From assembly GCF_030247195.1 (NCBI RefSeq), contig NC_080671.1, positions 34,198,343 through 34,262,342 on the forward strand: 64,000 bases of DNA. Reading direction: 5' to 3'. Numbering within the stretch: the first letter of the stretch is position 1; every line of letters starts with the position of its first letter. Origin of the DNA: Topomyia yanbarensis (Eukaryota > Arthropoda > Insecta > Diptera > Culicidae). Below, piece by piece: positions 46,350-57,145 of the stretch. Position numbers and translations under genes: made by a program. Below the pieces are notes generated by a model. The model did no database searches. It was given only the letters and a program-made list of their open reading frames with translations, and was not told the DNA's origin.

Positions 46350-46600
46350 ATTTTTGAAATTATTTGAAATGTTCGGAAATTTTTTGGAATATTCTGAAAT
46401 CATTCGAAATATTCCGAAATTTTCCAAAACCTTCTGGAATTATCAGAGATCTTTTGTCAATTTCTGAAATCTCCTAAAATTTTACTGAAATTCTCTGAAA
46501 TCTTCAGAGATATTTTAAAATCACCAGAAATCTTCTGAAATTTTTGAATTGACATGAATTCTAAAAAAAATTGATTTCTTCTGAAATGTTCTTAAGAGGC
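46350..46600. repeat. Degenerate right edge of the 10-bp satellite
   Basis: Loosely related units (GAAATTATTTGAAATGTTCG, GGAATATTCTGAAATCATTC) continue for about 200 bp beyond the clean array and fade out near 46600. Confidence 0.75.
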
Positions 46601-49600
46601 GGTAAAAAAACACATTTTTGCGAAATTCTTTAGAACTTTGCGTGAAGCGAATTGATCAAAACTTTTGTATATCATAGTGTATCATTTCAATAACATTCTG
46701 TAATTTTTCTATGTAACGACAAACGACTCGGTGACGAAGATTTTTGTAGAACGTCTCTGGAAACAAAACATGATTTGCGGTGTTACCTACCATTCAAAAA
46801 CTGCTTAACTTAACCCCTACGATGAGTTTTTGAGATAATTTTTCAATTAAGGGTTCATAACTGGCTGACAGTGATAGTGAATTAGATGCATACGAGAGCC
46901 TAGGATTCGTAGTACCCACCGTTTTTTGTGAATACTGGTACTGAGCAATAGAACACCTCAGAACCGGAAATATCGCTAATATTACTCATAGATAATTTTT
47001 CAAAAAAAGCGAGAATCATTCTAGATGAAAGAAAAAATTATAATTTTATTTGTCAACTAATTTTTCACAAATTCAGTTCCATTTTGTTTTGGAATTCAAT
47101 TTTTGTCGGCATCCACAGCTGCCAGATGCGAGAAATAGCCAACCAAAGTTAAAAAAAAATGTCTGCAACCCCACCGTAGATCTTGGGAAAACCTTCCATT
47201 CGAAAACAATAACGTGTACTAAAACGACGTAGAAAAATTTATAATGTCAATATCCACATATATAAGGGATACGTAACCGAAGTATGACTAAACGATCATT
47301 CACAGCATATTTTCTATGCTCAGACCACGCTGTGTGCATATGACAACCAAGTTGCCACGTGACACATACGTGTACAAACGGAATCAAGTACCGTTTAATT
47401 TTTATGCAAGATATGTTTGTTCCTTTTATTATAATTTTCGACTGAGTATTTTTTTAAACTTTACTGAACACGAATCTTATGAAAATGTGATAAAATATGA
47501 AATAGTACACAGCGTTACACGAACGCGCCGGCCCCTGCCACTAGCCCAATGTTCCCCTTACGGAAAGCCGGCGCTGAACCCACATACGCACACCCTTTCC
47601 ACTATCAATTGCTGTGCCTGGATGGATGCTTTCTTAACCGAATCCACGTTTTCCCTCCAATTGCAGATAGATCGGCAAGATAAACTGACGTTGTTTTCCT
47701 CGCTTTGGCCAAATATTTACATAGCAGTAGCGCTCGACAAAAAAACGAGATCGATTTGATAACAGCAACGACGCGTAAGATGCGCCCATCCTAGTCCTAG
47801 CTAGTATGGACTCCAACCAAGATCCAACCACTTTATTGGCGTATTTCAACACGCCCCGAAGCGGCCTTTTCCGGTGGTGCAACATATAAAGGATGGAACC
47901 GAGGGTGGCACATCAGCCGGCAAACTTTGGTAAATATTTTAAGAGCGGGCGTAGCTGGATGTTTGAATTGGGGGTAAAACAAGGAATCAGATGATGATAA
48001 TGATGTTTGCTAGGCTGCTTCAGCTTGTTTTACCACAACCACGATGACGATGGAAGTTTGATCGATAAGTTTTATGTAAATAATTAGATATCTGCGGGGT
48101 CACTAGGGCTTACTTTAGAAAGATTGAGTTATTGCGCTGAGACTAGCACAGGATTTTAATTAGCCAAGTTTTGTAGCATCATTAGTATGAATATATTTCT
48201 TTGTTGTGGTAACTGAGAGGGTAACGGGATAAAAAATTTCTTCATACTTGAAAACTTCAAAAACAGATTTTTAATGGTGAATGTCAAGATCATGTAAGCT
48301 AAACTAAACGTTTGCATCTGAATATTAAATTAACTGATGACGAATCGATATGAAATAAATAAATTCTTTCTTATACAATAAACAATCACTGACTAATTGG
48401 CTAGAAATTGAAATCCGTTTTGCCATTAAACAATTCCGCATCAGTTCCTACACCGGCATAGACAAACACATCTATCGGCACATCCATTAACCAAGAAATG
48501 TGTCCGCAAACTGGATGAAACGTTTTCGTTTCGGAAACAATTGATGTGAAAATACAGCCGACCACCATAAAATGTGTTAATGGTTAATCGGCATGTGTGG
48601 AAACCAAAAAAAAAATACTAGATGATATGCGTTCGACAGATGGGTAGCCCATAACCGAGATCGCGTCAGTCTGATTGTGGGACACTTGCACTGATAAGAA
48701 GCGATAAGAAGAGTGGGCCAAGTGCATATCTAGGTCATATGATTGGTTCATGGGTTCATTTGGTGGAATAAAGGAAATCAATATACGTGATGGCAGAGGT
48801 GGGCTAAGAAAAGGATAAAAACTTAGAGACTGCCATTGTTATGGCACTTCTAGTTTACTTTCGTTAAGTTTTCCCCCTGCTGCTACTCGAAAGAGTCATA
48901 CAGAAGGACTACAATCTTTGCTATGCAACCGAGCTTCTCCATCCAATTGTTTCATATGGAGCCTCATGATAGTTTGTAAAGTTCGATCTGGTTCAACTTC
49001 AAACGGCAAAAGTTTACCATTTTTTTTCAACCAACAGTTGTACTTGTCAGCAGCAAACATCTAATCTAGACGATAGAGTTTCCATAGAAAATCCTGCGAT
49101 GTCACAGCATTGTAGTTGTAAGTTCACGAAATTGGCTTCCCAGAGTGTTGCACAAACTGTGTACATGTTTATGTAGGTACAGAAAAACCGTCATGTCCAA
49201 GTGACAGTGCTGCTGAAAGCTTGTCAGCGAAAGCGAGTAGGCGAATTCGGTTGGTTGCAACTGAACTGAACCGACTCAAGTGGAACTGGAGAACTTTTCT
49301 CCGTCCCCGTGGCGTTTTCCACCAGATCCAACCAGCGCCAGACCGGGGGAGCAAATATTTATATGCGCACATTGGAAGATGCTTACAATACGCTCTGGAT
49401 GTGATTTCACTTGCCGCTTACAAGTGTTTTGTGTTTATGTTGGAAATGTCGGGAATGAAAACGAGTGGCATGGAAAAGTATGATGTTTCCGATATTTTTA
49501 TCGATTTCCGTATTGCTCATACAATTTTGATTGAAAGGTTGAGCAGTTTGAAAAAATGTCGTTCTATGTTGATGCAAATTCAGTAGATTGAATAGTACTA

Positions 49601-49932
49601 ACAATGTACAAACGATGCAATCAAGCTACTTTCCAAATAAAACTGGTTTAGAATTTCATAAATTCTGTTGCAGAAATCAGAACAAAATGGCATAGCTCCC
49701 CATGTTATTCTGAGATTTCTGTCATGCCGTACGATGTCTTCTCATCATTTCCCTGAAGCAAAGAGATTAGGTGGGTTTAGAAATAGGGAGGCTACTACAC
49801 AAAACATAAAACTAAAGTTTATCGTTTCTAACAGGAATTTTTTTTGGGTATTTGGATCATGGAGAAGTCACGCGGAAAAAATTCGTGAACTGAGTGATTG
49901 ACGAAAGTCGTGACCAAGTTCCTGAAATTCTA
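46601..49932. other. No supported gene
   Basis: This is about 3.3 kb of AT-rich DNA. The longest frame, 47316-47759 plus (147 codons), has no recognisable domain, and its composition does not differ clearly from its surroundings. A 121-codon frame at 49221-49586 overlaps open frames on both strands. No splice-supported exon was found. Confidence 0.4.
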
Positions 49933-49948
49933 AATAATAAATCTCGTA
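49933..49948. repeat. Left 16-bp target-site duplication of the non-LTR element
   Basis: AATAATAAATCTCGTA is repeated exactly at 63706-63721, immediately after the 3' tail of ORF2's element. It fixes both ends of the retrotransposon even though 9.3 kb of other DNA now lies within it. Confidence 0.9.
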
Positions 49949-51165
49949 AACTCTGGTTAATGGTTTCATTCAAGGTTTTTTTCCCATTTGGGTTTTTTTT
50001 AACCTCATTGATGTGCTCTCTATTTATTTATTTATTTATTTATTTTTGCTTTGTTTTATTTCGTAAATTGTTGATCTGTGTTTTATAGTGCCTGTGTCTA
50101 GCGTTCACGATCGGTATGGATTGGGAAAGTAAAATGACTTGTGGAGTTTGTCAGCAACTAGAATCCGACCAAAATGAGCTTTTGATATGTTTGTATTGTT
50201 TTGCTGCTGTTCACTTGAAATGCCGAGGCATTACGGGTGTGGCAGCAAAACGAATTAAACAAAAAGCTTACTTTTGCTCGGTAAAATGTACAGATATCTA
50301 TAAACGCAAAATAATGAAAATTCTTTTATATCATCAATTAGCAGCAAACTAAATGCGACTGTGGCCAGTGTTGTGTCTGCTCAAATGCAGCAAGTGACGG
50401 AGGAGGTCAAAATGCTAACTAATGCTATAGAGTCGTCTCAGAATTTTCTGTCTGAGAAGTTCGATACTATCGTGTCGGAGTTAAAAGATTTAAAATCTGA
50501 GAATGAACGTTTAACACATGAACCTAACGCTTTAAAATCTTCTCAGTTGTCGCTTTTTACCACTGTCAATAAACTTGAAATGAATTTTGATAAAGAAAAT
50601 AAGAAAACAATAGAAAATGATGTAATGATACTTGGTTTACCCTCACTGCCTAACGAAAATGTAACTGATCTCGTGCTGAAAACGTTTAAATGTACCGGTG
50701 TTAATTTGTCCTCTGATTCCCTTGTTTCGTCAACCAGATTGTACTCTAACAATAAAAATAATAATGCTATAATTCCGATTGGAGTTGGTTTCAAAAACAC
50801 AGATTTGAAAGAATTGTTGCTTGACAAAAAGCAACTTTGGCCCATTGTTAACTACGACGATTGATGAAGCACTAAATGTATACGGAAATGCAATGAAAGT
50901 CGCGATCCGCGAAGAACTGTCAGCCTTGTTATTAGAATTGTTAAAAGAAATGCGTGAATCCCAAAAACTTCTTAACATTAAATTTGTATGGCCTGGTCGT
51001 GGAGGAATGATTTTAGTAAAAAAGGATGAACATTCTAAGATTGAAAGAATTGGTAGCAAACATGACCTTGATCGAATCATAAATAATTACAAAAGTGCAA
51101 AATCTGCCTCTTCTTCACCACAACAATCTGCCCCTAAGCAAAAACGAAATTAAGAATGTAGTTAA
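49949..51165 (+). mobile_element. Non-LTR retrotransposon, 5' part (5' UTR and ORF1)
   Basis: This is the 5' portion of a CR1/L2-like retrotransposon. It begins directly after the 16-bp target duplication, has about 165 bp of T-rich 5' UTR, then ORF1, and is cut at 51165 by the 9.3-kb TIR element. The 3' portion resumes at 60477. Without the insertion the element would be about 4.45 kb, a normal full length for this group. Confidence 0.85.
50116..51153 (+). pseudogene. PHD-finger/coiled-coil ORF1 of the non-LTR element
   Basis: The first 60 codons form a PHD-type zinc finger: Cys pairs CGVC and CLYC, then H and C in HLKC, and CSVKC at the end (C4HC3 order). A leucine/glutamate-rich coiled coil follows (about 50400-50600). 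A C-terminal domain with FVWPGRGGMILVKKDEHSK and a basic Ser/Lys tail (QQSAPKQKRN) ends at 51153. Such ORF1 proteins bind the element's RNA; PHD fingers are known in CR1-group ORF1s. Two frameshifts, near 50325 and 50835, break the frame, so the copy is dead though structurally complete. ORF2 lies 9.3 kb downstream after the insertion. The ATG at 50116 begins the zinc finger. Confidence 0.8.
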
Positions 51166-51180
51166 CCCAAGTAACAATTT

Positions 51181-53086
51181 AAATGCCTTGGGGATTTATC
51201 ATTGTTTTATCCTGGTTTTATGAAGGAATCCTTGAAACCGGTGATTTTATTATGGTTTTATGCAGCTGTCATTTCATTTGTTCCTAAATTTCACTATAAA
51301 ACTATGTTATGACTTCCACGATAAAGCTTTAGGTTACAAGTTTATATAGTGGTTGTGAAACGGTTCTATATACTTTGTTAAAACTAGAATAAATCTAACA
51401 TACAACAAGAAATTAAGTTATAAAACAGTTTTATCGGAGATTATTGCACGTATTCAGGTTTTGGAATGTCTATATTAAAACCTCTGAAAAATAATTACTC
51501 TTATGAAAGGTATGAGCTATAGTAAAGAGTTATAAAATTGTCATCAGAAGCTCGAATCTTATTGTTTATTTGCATGTAATATAGTAACTGTAGTGCAACT
51601 AAGCTACTTCGAAAATTCCATTTGGAAATGGAATTCTTCCTCAATTTCTTTTGACCCAAAGCAGAAGACGAACCAAGTCAGGATTATTTCGTCTTTGCAG
51701 GTTAATAAGAATTTCTGAACAACCGCTGACAGGAGGATTGGTTTGTTTTTCTCGTTTTTCCAGGATGATTATCAAGATGGTAAATAAAGGTGAGAGCTTT
51801 TTTTTTGCGTGCTGTTGCAGTTGTCAATCACGAGAGGGTTGCAATTTGTTTTTTGGCTGTTTACAAAAATTGACTTTGCCGACAAAAACAGCCGTTGCAA
51901 CAGATCACTCTAGGGTCAGATCACTCTAGAAATGCATAACAAATTTGAATCCAATTTGAAAAACGCTTTTAATCCACCTAACAGTGTGATGAGACATTTC
52001 TTATAACTCTTATCACTCTCTTCGGATATTATATTGAGAACATTTAGAACTTGATGCTTCACGATGTTTTTGATAACACATACTACATAGGATACTGGCA
52101 GGACTCAGAGAATCGCTCAAATCAGCATAGGACAACATCAGTGTTAGAAATCTTAAACCAAATCAATGGGAAAGCGAAAAAGTGGCCCTTAAAATAGACA
52201 TACCAAAGAATTATTGTTAATGCTCTGTTAATAAAATATCTAAATTGTGGTGGGAAAACTGAATTTTCCTAAAGGGGTTATATATTGTACTGAGCCAAAA
52301 AAATCAATTTTTTTTAATCGATTTGAAGTTTATACTTTACTCAAATTTCCAACGCGACTGAGAACTAAGAAATTAACGCTTTTTCTTGAAAAGGGCGATA
52401 CTAGCAGTGATACCATTCAAAGAAAATCAACAGCGAATATTTCCAGACTTGGTTTTATTTCCTATTTAAGATCTATTGTGTTTTTTACATCCTAGATTGC
52501 ATGATTCAGTGATCGAAACCCAAAACTTCATAAAGTATTTGAAATTATATAATTAAAATTTGTTTCTGCTATTGAAATTGACAAAATGATAGTATCGCCC
52601 CTTTGGCGATTGTTTACTTTTTCGGTCCCACCTATCAGCATTGAAGTATCGCCCTTACGTTTTTTTTATAATAACTACCGTTCTACACCACCGATTTCGT
52701 CCGTGTTTTTTTCAATAGCGATCATTGTTACTATATACAGCTGGTATCAGCTTGATAATCCTAAAAAAATACGGAAATAACAGTTTCGCCTCTAAACTGC
52801 TAGCAAAAAAAAGATGGGTGGGTAATGTCAGAGACATAACCGGAGTGAAGTAGAATACACTTTAGACCGGTAAATTCTGCTCTGGAATAAGCAATTTCTA
52901 TGCGATTCTGTCGACTTTAGCACATTCATAGTTTATTTGGAGTATTTTTGGAATTATCAAGTTGACAATTTGCAACATTCTTTGAAAATATTGTTGAACT
53001 TTTATGAATGAAGGCACGCAAACGAGCGTTTAACCGTCGTCCTACTACCAGCATCAGAGAAGTAGCAGATCAGCATTTTTCGCTAC
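51181..53086. other. Left part of the TIR element, no gene
   Basis: This stretch contains the subterminal GTTTTAT/ATAAAAC motifs (to about 51560), a direct repeat CAGATCACTCTAG (51900-51930), a short piece resembling the TTTTAATCCACCTA repeat (51969), and three AGTATCGCCC decamers (52393-52402 inverted, 52591-52600, 52645-52654). The small frames have no domain. Confidence 0.5.
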
Positions 53087-53158
53087 ATGGCCTGTACCAA
53101 ACAGACCGCTCGTAAGTCCACCGGAGGAAAGGCTGCCCGCAAGCAGTTGGCAACAGCC
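53087..53158 (+). pseudogene. Histone H3 N-terminal fragment
   Basis: From the ATG at 53087 the translation MACTKQTARKSTGGKAARKQ then LATA matches the start of histone H3. There is Cys where H3 has Arg2 and Ala where it has Pro16. After LAT the similarity stops and unrelated sequence follows for about 280 bp. H3 is the core nucleosome histone whose tail carries these lysines. Loss of Arg2, loss of the globular domain here and lack of a continuing frame mark it as a relic. It lies inside the TIR element with H2B and H4 relics. Confidence 0.9.
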
Positions 53159-53437
53159 TCCTGGCAACCCTATACCATCATATGGAGTTTGACAGCGACC
53201 GACATATATGGGGCGTTATAGCTATAAAGCCCCAAACAAAGAATTATGTTCGGCACTATGCTCGATATTCAAGCATTCCACACGACGTTTTGCATCTTGT
53301 GGGATGATTTAATATCATATCATTCAGAAAATCGACATTTTGTAACTAAATACAGCTTCTAATCAATCGGTTCAAAATCAATGTTTTACCTTTCATGGCA
53401 GTGATGCTGGCTGTACAGAGACGTCGTCCTTGACAGG

Positions 53438-53563
53438 GAGCTGGTTGGCAACGAAGGCCGTGTAAAAGTGCCCCAGTCACGGTTGGCGTTAAGAAGCCTC
53501 ATCGCTACCGAACAGAAACTGTCGCCCTGCGAAAAATTCACAGCTATCAGAAATCGAGCGGAC
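53438..53563 (+). pseudogene. Histone H3 central fragment
   Basis: The sequence resumes near the point where the first H3 piece stops. LATKA is readable at 53445-53459, then, after a small deletion, RKSAP, then GVKKPHRYR and [14 protein letters not shown] in frame (53485-53560). In H3 this is the end of the tail and the start of the alpha-N helix, normally [24 protein letters not shown]. The LAT codons occur in both pieces, so about 280 bp were inserted with duplication or two H3 copies were joined. The histone fold downstream is missing. Confidence 0.88.
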
Positions 53564-54296
53564 CTAAATTGTGACCCAAAATAAACCACAAACCAACAAG
53601 TTGTTTTCAGAACCAGCCAATTATAAAGTATTATTATTATACATGAAATTTTCCATTGCCTTACAACCTCCCTCCCCCTTTCCTCCCGGCTTGAATTACT
53701 ATCAATCTTGATGATGCTGTGCGGCGGGGGCACTAGTTTTGATTATAGTGGAAAATTTAGGTTTGCGCGTTTTTCCCAAAAGTTTTTTAACTGTGCTGTT
53801 TTCAAGGAAGTTGTAGTTGAATTCAAAATAAAATAGTTTATTTCTATTGTCAGAGATGGACCTTCCAACGAAAACTGGCTCGCTTGGAATCGAATTGTTC
53901 GGGCCAACCACTGCTTTCACAAAATCTGTTATTTTCAGTAATTGTACATTCTACACAACTAGTCACAACAATTTCCAATCAGCGCAAAAGTCGAAGGTTT
54001 TCATTCAGTACAACAGCAGATTTTCACTTTTAGAAAAACAGGCAACATTCTGGCCGAAAATTTTGAAACGGAGCACCTATATCGAAACGTTAGAAAACGT
54101 TCGATTTTTGTAAATTGAATCATTACACTAACCTGTCTACAAATCACACAAATAACTTTTTTATTTTGTGCCATTCTACTTGAAAGCGACAATATTGTTC
54201 ACAAGTAGCTCAATTGCCATCGAACGCTCTTGGCAAACCACTTTCGGATGCTTGTAATAACACAATTTCAATTCGATTCTTTGTTGATAAATTGAT
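53564..54296. other. Between histone relics, no gene
   Basis: This is about 730 bp of AT-rich DNA with no further histone similarity that I can see. A polypurine/polypyrimidine stretch (CCTCCCTCCCCCTTTCCTCC) lies near 53669. The short frames on both strands are unsupported. Confidence 0.4.
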
Positions 54297-54312
54297 GGCC
54301 CTGAAAAGGGCC
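54297..54312 (-). terminator. Histone mRNA 3'-end stem-loop (H2B)
   Basis: On the minus strand GGCCCTTTTCAGGGCC is a perfect copy of the animal replication-dependent histone 3' stem-loop (6-bp stem, 4-base loop), which binds SLBP and directs 3' cleavage. It lies 24 bp beyond the H2B stop codon, normal for the family. AACAAAGAAT downstream may be a remnant of the purine-rich U7-binding element. Confidence 0.92.
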
Positions 54313-54336
54313 TTTTGTTTGGGCAGTGTTCGGAAT

Positions 54337-54444
54337 TTACTTGGAGCTGGTGTATATGGTAACAGTTTTGGTGCCATCTGAGACGGCGTACTTGGCCAAC
54401 TCTTCTGACAGCAGCAAACGGACGGCGGTTTGAATTTCGCGGGA
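54337..54444 (-). pseudogene. Histone H2B C-terminal fragment
   Basis: The minus-strand frame reads [20 protein letters not shown] then [15 protein letters not shown] and a stop. This is the alpha-3/alpha-C end of histone H2B, where the usual sequence is [34 protein letters not shown]. The 35 residues are intact and in frame with the stop, followed by a perfect histone stem-loop. Upstream the similarity ends abruptly in a TGCTGC-rich repeat (54447-54510), so the fold and tail are missing. H2B pairs with H2A in the nucleosome. This copy cannot encode a histone. Confidence 0.92.
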
Positions 54445-54822
54445 GATGCTGCAAACGAACTGCTGCATGCTGATGCTGCAAACGAACTGATCGTGAACAA
54501 CAGCATGCTGAGTTTTTATACCTGACTACAGCACGATGTAAGCTCGTCCTTTTTTGTGTTTTCCTCAATATGTGTTCTTCGTAGCTCCACCCCTTTGTTG
54601 GTCGACCACGTATTTTTGATAAAGAACAAAATTGAAATTGTTTCCAATACGGAGGTTATCGAACACTCAGGGTAAAAAGAGTAATGTAATACGGCACTTT
54701 GGTAAAATGTTTGAGAATTGAAACCTTTTTTGAATGCGCCTAGTAAAAATGTTTTCTACTTCACTCCAGTTTCTTTCTGACCATATTTGCAATTTGTGTA
54801 CTGAAATAAATCATAATTTAGG

Positions 54823-54897
54823 GTAATGTTTCAAAGATTTTCTTCCATTTAATTCCACTATGTGGAATTAAATGGAAGAAAATCTTTGAAACATTAC
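54823..54897. repeat. Perfect 36-bp hairpin with 3-nt loop
   Basis: The arms 54823-54858 and 54862-54897 are exact reverse complements around the loop TAT. The outer ends are GTAATGTTTC and GAAACATTAC. It lies between the H2B and H4 relics. A perfect stem of this length suggests a recent inverted duplication by template switching, or a very small foldback element. A hairpin-RNA role is possible but unsupported. Confidence 0.9.
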
Positions 54898-55025
54898 GTA
54901 CATTCCACTAAGACCTTCGTTCGCGTATATATTGTGATAATTTAGGGTTTAACCCAAATTGCTCTCCAGGGAGAAACAGTCCATGAAACAGAAAATGCAA
55001 ATTTATTCTTTGAAATGATTTTGGT

Positions 55026-55041
55026 GGCCCTGAAAAGGGCC
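55026..55041 (-). terminator. Histone mRNA 3'-end stem-loop (H4)
   Basis: A second perfect minus-strand GGCCCTTTTCAGGGCC lies 33 bp beyond the H4 stop codon. It is identical to the one after H2B. It marks the gene as a former replication-dependent histone gene rather than a polyadenylated variant. Confidence 0.92.
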
Positions 55042-55074
55042 TTTTTTATAATGATACAAGTGAGTTCTACCTTT

Positions 55075-55323
55075 TCAACTTCCAAATCCATACAAAGTGC
55101 GTCCCTGCCGCTTCAGAGTATAGACGACATTCATTGCGGTTTTGCGCTTGGCGTGTTCAGTGTAGGTCACGGCATCTCGGGTGACATTTTCCTGCATACC
55201 ATCAGCATTCGTAGATTAAATCGGAGATGCATTTTACACCACCACGACGAGCCAGACGCCGAATGGCAGATTTGGTGATTCCCTGGATTTTATCACAAAG
55301 AACCTTGCGATGACGCTTGGTAC
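55075..55323 (-). pseudogene. Histone H4 pseudogene with internal deletion
   Basis: On the minus strand the sequence reads [20 protein letters not shown] then [18 protein letters not shown]. The frame then breaks near 55205. After the missing TRGVLKVF region it resumes as ENV(T)[14 protein letters not shown] and [17 protein letters not shown] with a stop at 55075. This is most of histone H4, lacking the N-terminal glycine-rich tail. Arg residues of the usual protein are replaced by Cys at two points (RKVLR to RKVLC, VKR to VKC), both explicable by C-to-T change at CpG. It is followed by a histone stem-loop. It is a pseudogene inside the TIR element. Confidence 0.93.
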
Positions 55324-56859
55324 GGGAACGCAAACATGATACCGCTCATTGTACCGTCCGGACGAACATGTTGGTCCTGTGGTAAGCGAGCACCCACTGA
55401 TACAAAACAAGCTCGCGTGACCTGTATATATAACATTCCCACATGTAATGAAACGCTTACATGCTCCTTTTTGACGACTCTGCGTGGGATATGCTGGCAA
55501 ATTGCGCATTTTCCTCGCTGTTTTCGAAGGATTTTCTGAAAATCCTTGTTTTGGTTTATTTATAGTAGTCGCAGTAATTCCGAAATTTAATACGAAATAC
55601 GTGCACAAATTTCCGATCAGATAGTGCAAAAATATTGCGATTTCGTCCAGTAGAACGGAAGATATTCGCATTTCAAATCTGGGAAAATTTCTCAACTGAA
55701 ATTTTTGAAACGGGACCCCATATTGAAACGTTAGAAGTATTCTACTTCAAAAAGTATCGCCCTGTTTGTTTGCATGGAGCGTGGAGGGCGAAACTTTAAA
55801 TAAACAAACAACAATACAGTTTCGCCCGTTGTATTTTTTGCTGTAGTTTAAGAAAGCAATATCGTAGAATCCAAATTTTTAGGTTAATTTGTTGCGTTTC
55901 AAAGCCCTCATTCGCATGTATGAAAAAAGCCCTATGTTTACATTTGTAAGTATCGCCCTTTTCACAAAAAAAGCGTTGAAATGAAATCGCAGCTCCTGAT
56001 GATACATGCGTGCATAGTTCCAAATTTTACTTCGACGTCGACTTTTTCTAAAGGTGACTTCCCAGTAGTATCCTTGATTTGAATTATTATCGCTAATCCT
56101 AATGCCAAAGAACAAATAAAAACCTCTCGAAAACGAAGCGTTTGGGAAAATCATCATCATTACGGGAATTTTCATTTTCACGAAACTTTTCGATATCCTT
56201 CCGTCATTTGCGTTAATGCACTGGGTGCACAGTGCTCCGAAAATCTAGCGAAATCGTCTTAGGGCACCAGCGGGTCTAATTCAGAGCTATCTGCGCGGCG
56301 AGTTAAATCTGTTAAGGATACTAAAAACTAATTTCTATTCCATAATTTTCAGTTCAGCAATTCGAGAGATCGTGCTCACCGCAAGCCATGCAAAATAGAC
56401 TACGTTGTGAAGCGATGGTCACTATTTATTAAAAATCACGGTTAAATAAAAAATTAAACTATTAAAAAAATTCAAATAGTTTATAATTTTCACAAACTTA
56501 TTAGGAAAAATGTATTAATAAGCTTTCGTAATATTGTGTAGGAAAAAAGCTGAAAATTTCAGCATTTTCTCTATCTGCAACATATAAACCCTCAAGTATA
56601 CCAATTAATTGATATACGAATTGGAATAGGTTCGCCAAATTTTGGAAGAAGTCTATAAAATAACCCCTTGAAAGCTACCTAAACATTGTTGTAGTTCGAT
56701 GCAATAAAAAAAATCCCCAAAAATGAAATGTATCTATTAATGTGAAACACAGTGGATAATACATATAATAAAGACCCATTTTTATCAATCTCATGGTGTA
56801 TTTTAGGCTGACAAAATGGGGACATTGACTAAATCGGGCAATTTTTTTTCTTTATAATA
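55324..56859. other. TIR-element interior, no gene
   Basis: This stretch contains two more AGTATCGCCC decamers (55753-55762, 55949-55958) and a pair of related inverted motifs GGGCGAAACT (55787-55796) and AGTTTCGCCC (about 55818-55827). The 153-codon frame at 55234-55695 is antisense noise overlapping the H4 relic. Confidence 0.45.
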
Positions 56860-57145
56860 AACTGAAGCTGTTAAAATAATCTTCCCGTCCCTTGATGTAG
56901 TCTGATAACTATTTCTGATTATGATGAACTTTTTATTTTTGCATATTTCCATCTTCATGATAAGGAAAACATGCTCAAGAAAGGATTTACTCGAATTCAG
57001 TCTTATTCGCCTGCTAGAGCCCATCAAAGATATGTTCATATTTGGCTGATAAAATCGGGGTTTCAATGTATTATAATAGATATTCAGCATTCGAAGAAGT
57101 TTCTTGTGAACGAGTGTAGAACGACTTTGTTTCTACTTACTTGAA
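56860..57145 (-). repeat. Dispersed repeat, inverted copy of 28815-29070
   Basis: The reverse complement carries AGAAACTTCTTCGAAT, ATGAACATATCTTTGATGGG, CTCTAGCAGGCGAATAAGAC and CCTTTCTTGAGCATG in the same order as 28857-29030. The short minus-strand frame across it (56803-57090) is not conserved in the other copy. Confidence 0.65.

Noticed and set aside
42239..46427. Minus-strand open frames of 1302 and 1370 codons (KISEDFRRFQ repeats)
   Set aside because: They are forced by the 10-bp satellite: the unit has no stop on the minus strand, and the three frames read the same decapeptide. No unique N- or C-terminal domain, promoter or splice context was seen.
47316..47759. 147-codon open frame as a host gene
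   Set aside because: No recognisable domain, no convincing splice or promoter context, and a length within reach of chance for this amount of sequence.
55234..55695. 153-codon minus-strand frame as a new gene
   Set aside because: It overlaps the H4 relic in another frame; its apparent coding quality is borrowed from the histone sequence.
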